A stretch of 64,000 bases of DNA from Patagioenas fasciata (lineage: Eukaryota > Chordata > Aves > Columbiformes > Columbidae), in NCBI RefSeq assembly GCF_037038585.1, contig NW_027288510.1, positions 3,849,001 through 3,913,000 of the forward strand, read 5' to 3'. The position numbers were made by a program, and so were the translations under genes. Under the pieces are notes generated by a model, which did not search any database, was not told where the DNA came from, and saw only the letters and a program-made list of their open reading frames with translations. Below are positions 55,499-64,000 of the stretch, piece after piece. Numbering within the stretch: position 1 is the first letter of the stretch; every line of letters begins with the position of its first letter.

Positions 55499-55827
55499 TG
55501 TTGCTTTATCCATGCGAGCCACGGAACCTGACACACCAATGTGATGTTCACAGAGTTCGCTTTATTGTCGGACCGGGCTGGCTTTATAGCAAAGCTGCCC
55601 TGTCCACGCGCCTTACAACAACGTGATTGGTTGTAACTCGTGTTATACAATAACATGCTAGGCTGCATGTACTGTCCACGCGCTCTGCACGCATGTGTCC
55701 GGCGATTGCTCACTCATTATTACATTCTAATGGTGCTCCTTTAGTCTCTTTTGTCTCTGGCTTCACCTCTCAGCCAGGCTGGCGACAACCCCATCCCCCT
55801 GGGGCGGGGGGGGGCTCTGCCACTACA
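55499..55827 (-). repeat. 5' LTR of the provirus
   Basis: 329 bases, the partner of 49131-49459. In minus orientation it supplies promoter and polyadenylation signals for the proviral transcript. Confidence 0.95.
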
Positions 55828-55833
55828 CTCTAG
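55828..55833. repeat. Target-site duplication, right copy (ctctag)
   Basis: Matches 49125-49130 exactly and directly follows the 5' LTR. Confidence 0.9.
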
Positions 55834-56780
55834 GTTAGTTGCTACCCATCATTCCTGCCCTTGGATTTCACACTTCTCCAATTTTTTTCTATCATAACAT
55901 CCAGAATTAATAGGAGCGTGATAATGTAGAACATATTGGGTTAGTCTCCCTATTCTCACACGCTCGTAGCACTTGGTACAGGGATTGGCCAGGCTAAGTT
56001 GGGAACAATAAGTCACCACTGCCAGCAAGGGGATCAGGTCCAGGGTTCTGCACCCTCTGCCTCTCTGGCCGACCAGGCTGCAGCCGCAGCCGAGTTCGTC
56101 ATCTTCTCGGCAGCAAGGGCCGTGTCCCCGCCTTTCCTGTTTTTACCGTTAGCGTGGCGACTTTTTATCGTTTCCCAACTCTTGGCCTTCACTTCCCAGG
56201 AACAACAGGAGCAACACGGAATGTGGTTTCTCTGTCTGCACTCTGTTCTCCTCATCACTGGTGGGCTCTAAATTCCCATTCACCCCTTCAGTAAATACCT
56301 CCCACCATTCTCCGCTATTCTTTTTCTATTCTTCCAGCGGCAACTGGAATCCTCAACCGAGCCCCGGTTTCCTTATCTTCTGTTCTTAGACATTTCTTAC
56401 ACAATCCTGTCGGTAAGTTCCCTTTGTGGATATGCTTATACCACAGTCCATTTACAACCTAAACATCAAATATAAAATGAGAATTACATATACAACTCGG
56501 TTCAACACATTTAGCTATTAAGCCATTCTCATTTTCATTTATACTGGGCATTCACATCAATAACACTAATAGTAGTTACATCACCAATCCCGTGTCAACT
56601 TCAATTTCAGTTCCCCTGGTTCTTGAGTTACTTTCCAGGTTCTTTCTTCCATCAGGGCTCCTCTAACTCGAGAGACGCGTGTCCATCCTTTCCCTGCCCT
56701 CCCAACAGCTGTTTCTGTAGTTAACAAAACAAGAAAAGGTCCCTCCCATCATGGGGTTGGAGTTTCTTCTTTTCAGGTTT
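55834..56780 (-). pseudogene. Old endogenous retrovirus: env start and pol end remnants
   Basis: Minus-strand order is pol 3' end (56760 down to about 56340, integrase C-terminal part matching 35390-35700 inverted) and then decayed sequence leading into the env remnant across the younger insertion. Frames are broken. The gene order pol then env is correct for a class I element. Confidence 0.55.
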
Positions 56781-56944
56781 TCATTAGTGTTGCCCCCATA
56801 TCTACCAAAAATTCTACTTGTTTTGTTCTTTTGGGTTTCTTCTTCCCAATGCGGTGAGCACCACCCAGGCTGCTCACCCAGAAGGACTAAAACTGCTTCC
56901 CAGTGCAACCCCAAACACCCTTCACTTCAGCAGGTGACCGCACT

Positions 56945-57505
56945 TGTGCTTTCAGCTCCTGGGCTGGTGCTGTCCGGGCTTTCCCTGCTCAGCACTGACT
57001 GTGTTTTGGGAAGGCAGGAGCCAGTGCAAACCCTTCTCCGCTGTTCTGCTCTTTTTCTGCTATTTTTCCCCTTTGCTGTGAAGCTCAGCTGCTCCATGAG
57101 TTATTGTGTTCTCCTGTGAGCGTGGGGTTTGTCCTCTGCTGTGGAGCACGAGAGCGAAGCCCCCGGAGCCCCGGCTGGTGCAGACCCCGCAGCGAGGGTG
57201 ACAGACCCGGAGCCAGGAGCAGTTTCCCCAGGGTGAGGAGCAAGTGGAGCTGCTCACACCAAGGGCACAGGCAGGGTTGGTGCACGTCACCGGTTCTAAG
57301 GCTGTCACCAGAACCTGACAACCTGACAACAGTGTGCTGGCTCCCCGGGCAGTTGAAGTACAACCAGAACGCAAGAGGCAGCTTAAATTCGGGGTCGTCT
57401 TTTTGCCAGGAGCAACAAATGCCGTGATGGAGACAACGGGGAAAAGGTGGAAACTCTCAGACCGCGGTGCAGTCTGAGAGGAAAAGAGATGAACGAGACA
57501 CTGAG
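56945..57505. repeat. 561-bp flank, copy preceding RGL1-like copy 5
   Basis: Near-identical twin of 36052-36612. It joins directly to the satellite at 57506. The 36613 copy has about 108 extra satellite bases at the junction. Confidence 0.9.
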
Positions 57506-59262
57506 TTAAAAAGTTCATCTATTTATTATAGATACATTAAATATTATACAAAGCTCAAACATGATCTAAAGATCAAACATTAAAATCTACTAACTCCAGA
57601 CAAGAATTGGTGGGAAAACGTTTGCATATTTATTATATAAGTATTAAATATTAAATAAAGATTAAATAGAATACAAAATCAAACATTAAAATATATTAAC
57701 TCCAGACACAAATTAGTGGTCAAAAGTTAATCTATTTATTATAGAAACATTCAATATTATATAAAGATTAAATATCATATAAAGATCAAATATTATCTAG
57801 AGATCAAACACTAAAATCTACTAACTCCAGACGAGAATTGGTGGAATAAAGTTCAAGTATTTATTATATAAATATTAAATAAAGATTATGTATTATATAA
57901 AGCTTAAATATTAATCCTAGTAACTCCAGATCAAAAAATACTGGAAAAATGTTTACGTATTTTTATAGAAACATTCAATAATATATAGAGATTAAATATG
58001 ATATAAGGATCAAATATTAAACTATATTAACTCCAGACAAAAATTAGTTGAAAAAAGTTATGTATTTGTCATAGAAATGTTACATATCTATAAAAACTAA
58101 ATACTACATAAGGATCAAATATTAAAATATTTTAACGCCAGACAAGAATTGGTGGGGGAAAAAAGTTCACAGATTTCTTATGTAAATAAAGATTATGTAT
58201 TAAATAAAGATTATGTATGATATAAAAGCTCAAATCTTAATATATATTAACTCAAGAGAAGAATTAGTGGAAAAAAAGTGACGTATTTATTATAGAGATG
58301 TTACATCCATGTAAAGATTGAATATGACATAGGGATCAAATATTAGAATATTTTAATGCCAGACAAGAATTGGTGGAAAAAAGTTCAAGTATTTATTCTA
58401 TAAATATTAAATAAAGATGATGTGTTCTATAAAGCTCAGTTATTAGTATCTATTAACTCCAGAAAAAAAGGGTGGAAAAAAGTTTCTCTGTTTATTTTAT
58501 ATGCATCTCTAGATATGTGATATAAAGCTCAAACACTATCTACAGAAGAAACATTAAAATACATTAACTCCAGACAAAAATGGGTTGAAAAACGTTGATA
58601 TACTTATCATATCAATATTAAATATTATACAAGGATCAAATATTATATAAAGATTTAATAATAAAATATATCAACTCCAGAAAATAATTATTGGGGACGG
58701 TCTATGTACATAGTAAATAAATATTAAATATTATTACATTAAATAAACATATTAAATAAAAATTAAACATTAGTACATTAAATAAACATATCACATAAAT
58801 ATTAAATATCAGTATGTTAAATAAAAAATATTAAATAAAGCTCAAATACTATATACAGCTAAACCATTTCAATATATTAACTCCAAGGAGAAATTAGTGG
58901 AAAAAGTTTACGTACTTATTCTGTGAATACTGAATATTATACAAGCTAAAATATGCTATAAAGCTAAGCTATTTAAATATAGTAACTCCAAGCAGACATC
59001 AGTAGAAAAAAGATGATATAATATTGAAGGTTTCTGTAGAAGTATGGAAAGATTAAATATGATAAACACATCGAGTATTAAAATACATTAACTGCAGACA
59101 AAAACTGGAAAAAAGTTAATATACTCGTTATAGAAATATTAAATATTATACAGAGCTCAAACATTATATACAGGTCACATATTAAAATATATGAACTCCA
59201 GACTAAAACTGGGGGGAAAAAAGTTTACCTACTTATAATATAAACAGTAAATCCTATCCAGA
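57506..59262. repeat. AT-rich satellite at copy 5
   Basis: Same degenerate 100-125 bp monomers in the same order as in copies 1-3, with scattered substitutions (for example 'aatattattacatt' where others have 'aatattagtacatt'). Confidence 0.9.
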
Positions 59263-59271
59263 GCTCAGCCA

Positions 59272-62200
59272 TTACAACCCATGAAGTGCGGGCTCCTCCT
59301 GTGCTGCAGCTTTTCTTCTCAGGATGCAGTCGAAGTTGCCCTGGGTGCTCATGGCGTAGAACACGTTCGCCTTGGGTGGGATCGCCAGCTCCGCAAGAGA
59401 GGGAGCAGAGCGAGCGTTCATGGGCGCCCCACTCAGCATTGGGGGTTTATTCTCACCGGCAGCTGGGACAACGTGGCGATGGCGTTTCTGACGTCGCTCC
59501 GCATGTTACTCTTGCCGGCAAAATGCAGCAGAGCTCTTCCAGCAGCAGCAGCAGCAGAGTTCTGCTTCCCCACCTTTGTCCTCGGAGATGATCTGGACCA
59601 GCTCGTAATCCTCGGCCGAGCCAGACTGCAGGTTGTGCTTCTCCATGGCTCGCTGGGTGACAGCAGGAGCCTTCTCTTGGTTACTCAGCTGCAAAGAGGG
59701 AGTTGCAAGGAGTCGCTTGGTAACCAAGTCGCAGATTCTGCCAGACGCTAAAACACGCTCTTTGCGACACCTGGGGGTGGAGTTAGTTCAAGACAACAGA
59801 CACTGCTCTAGAAATGCAGCAGGAAATCACAGCCTCTGCTCTCCTGAGCAACCGCTCGGAGAGGTGAGACCTTGTTCTCAGCAGCCATCGAATCCGCAGC
59901 AAGAGCTGCCCCAGCTGCTGTTTGCAGACATCCATTAATCCACAGTCTCCCCTGCTAAACACTTTCTGCGATGTCCTGCAAAGATTCTGGGCCTTGGAGC
60001 TGGGTTTGCTGGGGAAGGGGCACCTTGTGTCACAGCTCACACACCCCAGTGCTGAGCTGGACACACAACAGCCGGCGCTGGCAGAAGAGCAGGGGCAGCA
60101 AAGCCGGCACTTGCTCAGAGTGCTTCCCTTGGCATTGTTGATCAAATACAAGCTTCAATTTCAAAGCCAGAAACCTTGAGAGGTGCTCTTTGCAAACCTC
60201 TCATTCATCCCCTGCTCCACATGTTTTGATTTGTAACATCGGTCACGTTCCCTGTCAAGGAGGTCTGATCGGGGAATAGGTGTTTCCGAAACTAAAAGCA
60301 CCATTCAAGTCACCTGGGGTGAAAACACCACCCACAGTAACAGCGCTTTGCTGTTCCCACCGCTCACCAGGATGCTCCTGTAGATGTTGCCGCTTCTGTC
60401 CTCTTCTACGCTGGTGCGGATGACGCAGCTCTCTCCGCTCTGCTGGTTGTAGACTGGCAGGACTGGCGGCACTTCTTTTGATGGAACGGGAGTCACGGGG
60501 CCGGGGCACTTCTTGGAGCACTTGTCATCAGATGGCAGCAAGGGGGGAGACGAGATCAAACACATTCATTACCATTGAATTTCAAAGATCCAAAAGCTAA
60601 AGATGACACTCTTCAGCACAACAGCCTTAACAAGGGCTTCGGCAACCCAGTTAAGGCAGCTTAGGTCAAGAGAGCAGAGTCTGCAGGACAAAGCTCCCTG
60701 GGAACGGAACCCAGCCCAGCCCAGGCTTGGTCTGGGCAGTTCCTGGCAGGTCAAACCACAGGGCTGGTGAGCTCTGACCTCACCTGCTTCTCACTTGCTC
60801 AGCTGCTCTGCCTGCCCCAGAATTAGGCTGGGCTGATGTACATGAGCCCTCCCCCCAAAATCGCCTTTCCCAGAGCTCAGGTCCCTCCATTCCACTGCAC
60901 GCAACGCTCCAGTCAAGATCCACAGGCTTGGGCAAGCGCCTGGGGCCGCCGGCAGCGTCAGCAGCCTCGCACAGGCTGTTTGTGCTGAACACAGGGCCCG
61001 GGCCCTACCTTGTGCTGAGGCTCCTCAGCAGTGTCGGTGGGAGGGACGATGGTGACGGTGCTGTCCCCAGAGCTCCCACCTGGAGCAGGTTTGGGCTGCG
61101 CGTTGACGGGGGTGCTGAGGGCGCTCACCCCCAAGCCCAGGAACGGCCTAGGGGAGAAAAGAAAGCACAACAGAGCTGGGCTGAGCACAGCTGTCACTTG
61201 CTTCAACAATCTGACCTGCTGTTGTGTTTTCCTATCTCGAGTGGCCTATTGTTTGTGTGTGTATAGCAAATTAGACTCTATCCTTATTTGCTCTGTTTTG
61301 CTGCTGCAAATTTGAATTGAATTTATAATCCAGCACTAAAATCGTTCCTTTGTTTGACACCTTAGAGTTATTTCTGCAGTCTTTAGTCGATAACCCTCAT
61401 GGCTACTTACACCAATAGAAAGAGACAACAGCAATACGTATTTCTAGCTGGCGGTGTCTCCTCGCAGCACTGCAGTGCTCTGGATCCCCAGCCAGGTTTG
61501 TCAGCTGGTGTTTGATTTATTCCAGTTCATATTCACACACCAAACCCCCTCCCCGTTGTACTCACAGGCTGAATCTCTTCACCACGCTCTTCTGAGCTCT
61601 GCCCGCTGCGGTGCTCTGGTCAGGAGCTGCTCCTTCGATTTCACGTGACAGACGGAAACTGCAGAACAGGCAATACCGTTAGTTAAATATCTCAAAGTGG
61701 CCATATCTGAGAAGCCCTGGGTCACTCCCACGTCCCAGAGGGTTCATCCCCACGAGGAGGAGCGCAGCTCTGTGCGTGTGTATTTCCACTCTCCGGGAGC
61801 AGCTCCTGGCAGCGCAGAGCTCAAGGCTGAGAGAACCTGAACCTGCCTGCGGGGGAAGAAAAGCTGCTTCGCCAGCTGGGCTGAGACCCTACCTCTCCTC
61901 ATCACTTCAATGCCGCTGCCTCCTAAACCACTGCACGAATTTCTCATCTCCTGTCACGCAATAGCTGTTACATGAGGACTGCAACAGCTTAATTTGTGCG
62001 ATTACTTCAAACTCCTAAGAAAACAAATAATAAAATAGGAATTCTAATTAGAAAAATCAAGCCAGTCTCGTTAATACACTAAACACACGCAGCAACAGAT
62101 CCAGGACAAACTGCCCTCGGACAGAGGAAACCCCGGCACCTTCGCTCCTACTGATCTCTGACCAACAAGGCTCAGGCTGGAAGGCAACGCTCAGCCTTGA

Positions 62201-63808
62201 TTTCTCGGTCCCAGGTACCCGCTTCGCTCTCTGCACCTTTGACCCACAACTATTTACTGCAGCACAAGGAAGATGGTCACAGACTGCATCTTGTGGCCAG
62301 CAAAGGTCTCACGCCAGCAGGTCTGATGCGCTCCCAGCACACAGAACACGCTCGTGTAACGTGTTCCCGTGAACACCAAACGGGGGGAACGTGCCCCAGA
62401 CGTAACTCCCGCGGCAGCGAGTGCCCTGCGGCTCCTCTTCCCCTGCTGCCCGCATCTAAAAGGAATTTCTCTTCCCGCGCTGCCCCGCACAGCCCGGCAG
62501 AGGTTCACAGCGTGCCGGGGACTGTTCCTTCCTCACCCTCTGAGTAACGTGAGCGGCTGTTGGATACGCCCAGCAAAGACAACAGGCCTCGCCAAGAGAA
62601 CGCTCTAGCAGAGAGCGTCAGGCACTAACGATCACAGAACAGTCACCGTTCCACTTACCCTTCGCCGCTTCTCAAAATTGATCAGGCCGCCCTGTTGGAA
62701 GGACAGAGAAGGGATCGGAGGAGAAGAGCACAGGCTCGGCTGGAGTTGATCACAAACAGGATGAACAGGATGAAGTAGCGACACCAAGGGACAGGCCAGA
62801 GCTGCCCTGACCAAAGGCCTCTACAAAGACCCGTTTCCAGCTCTAGGATAAGCCACAGCACTCGTGTACCTGAGTCTATTTGTTAAATACATTCCTCTCT
62901 TTTTAAGAACTGCACTAGCACCCAGTGGAAGATGCAGGAGCAGACACAGTGTCTGCAAGGGAGGGAGGAGATTTAGGATTCCAAAAATTGCCCCAAATTA
63001 CCTCGAGATAGTCCTGAAGGGCTGTGTCCAGCATGACGAGGTCAGTGAGGAAGGTACCCAGGTAAGGTACCGTGCCTTGTGTGACTCCCTGCAAACGGTC
63101 AGAGCAATGGTGGATTAATTGACTGAGAAGTCATAATTATACTAATTAGAATACTCCTGTGGAAGCAAACAAAACACAACTAGTCTGCTTCACCAAACAG
63201 CGCTCTTGTAAATGATGCTTTCACGACATCATCCTTGGTATCTCAGCCAGCGGTTCATGTCTGCACAGAGCGGTATATAAGCCAAAGTGCTCATTCGTAA
63301 CTCCTCTGCGTCAAATCTCGCTGTGCGGCACCTCTCGCCCCGGCAGAAAAGCCGGGATTTACAGACCCGTCTTCCCCAAAGCACCGCATACGGGAGCTCA
63401 TTGGTCAGGAACAGGGCTGAGCTCGGCTTTGGGTGAGATCACAACCTGGCAACTCAAGCTAATTCCCACCTTCAGCAGCAGCTCCCTGCTCGTCGCAAAG
63501 TTGTCACAGTCGGAGAAGATTTCGCAAAGCTCTTCGAACATCAGCATTGCGTCCCTGTACAGGAAAAGATTCAATGATTTAAGTTGTTTGTAAGCACTCT
63601 GAATCAGATCAGGGGACAATTTTTTTCTCAAGAATCGTTAACAGTTGGGCACAGAAAAGATAAAAGCACCAAAACACATCCAGTGACACACTGCACAGCC
63701 TTACTTTGGAACGCAGGCCCAGGTCTTCTTCAGGCGATAAACCGAGGTGGACTGCAAGGCGGAAACGATGGCCTTCAGAGACGAAAAGTTGTTCAGGATC
63801 CTACATTG
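59272..63808 (-). CDS. RGL1-like: RGL1-like Ral GEF, copy 5 (runs out of the window)
   Basis: Offset from copy 1 is 57,644 bp. Exons: 63705-63808, 63470-63554, 63002-63088, 62659-62691, 61893-62014, 61566-61658, 61009-61147, 60368-60520, 59574-59688, 59272-59390. The catalytic exon with PHHCLG and all 5' exons lie beyond the window, so promoter and start are unknown. The donor after the first RA exon is intact, and the last two RA exons are present. The TGA at 61907-61909 and the lost terminal acceptor are shared. A private change gives DAMLMFEEL in place of DTMLMFEEL. Copy 5 has the least damaged 3' half of all copies. Confidence 0.8.
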
Positions 63809-64000
63809 CTGTGAAAGGAGCGGTTAGAAACACAGGAGCGTTAAACGTCAGCATCACCAATAGTCAGTGCTCTTCTGTCTGCCCCGTGTCCTGCTTGCTG
63901 CACATTCTCCCTGCTAAGCGGCAGCTCTACAAATACTGAGCATCAAAAATATCACTCCCCGCTACAACCCCCCTGTCCCCTCCCAGCTCCACGGCACCCG

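Larger units (their letters stand above)
49131..55827 (-). mobile_element. Young class II (ERVK-like) provirus without env
   Basis: A 6,697-bp provirus in minus orientation: 5' LTR (55499-55827), tRNA-Trp primer-binding site, gag, dUTPase-protease, pol, polypurine tract, 3' LTR (49131-49459). The two LTRs are 329 bp each and differ at two positions that I can see. There is no envelope gene: about 360 non-coding bases separate the pol end from the 3' LTR. It is inserted in the env region of an older retrovirus. The myristoylated MGN start of gag, the two CCHC knuckles, the dUTPase in the protease frame and the 6-bp duplication fit betaretrovirus-like elements. Confidence 0.93.

Overview
The window reads as genomic DNA of a bird. 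Supporting signs are two CR1-type LINE tails, avian-style endogenous retroviruses (one with a primer-binding site matching tRNA-Trp), short introns and GC-rich islands. I found no bacterial or phage features. Species and chromosome cannot be told from the sequence.

The dominant feature is a tandem family of Ral guanine-nucleotide exchange factor genes, closest to RGL1 of the RalGDS family, all on the minus strand. Five copies are present. Copies 1 (about 1-8693), 2 (8694-17545) and 3 (17546-24405) are head-to-tail repeats of an 8,852-bp unit. Each unit consists of an AT-rich satellite of about 1.6-1.8 kb followed by the gene body. Copy 4 (36613-47700) and copy 5 (57506 to the window end) stand apart, and each is preceded by the same 561-bp flank. 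I resolved the exons by reading splice sites, codon phase and homology: REM (RasGEF-N) exons, CDC25/RasGEF catalytic exons, a Ser/Pro linker and a Ras-association (RA) domain. Only copy 4 has the 5' exons and a CpG-island promoter. Copies 1 and 2 begin in mid-gene, copy 3 is truncated further, and copy 5 runs off the window.

Every copy with the relevant exon carries the same in-frame TGA near the end of the catalytic domain. Every terminal exon present has lost its AG splice acceptor. Copies 1 and 2 have also lost the donor of the first RA exon, and copy 4 has lost the last two RA exons. The family therefore looks like recently amplified, damaged or truncating RGL1 paralogues. The exons elsewhere remain open.

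Spacer I (24406-36612) holds a 364-bp inverted-repeat pair around 4.75 kb, a candidate minus-strand gene for a small secreted peptide (26236-27760), a few possible relic exons, a CpG-rich block with a 21-bp repeat, an LTR-like palindrome and retroviral pol 3'-end fragments. Spacer II (48170-57505) holds an old, broken retrovirus (pol end and env remnants). It is split by a young 6.7-kb class II (ERVK-like) provirus with two nearly identical 329-bp LTRs, a 6-bp target duplication and gag, dUTPase-protease and pol, but no env.
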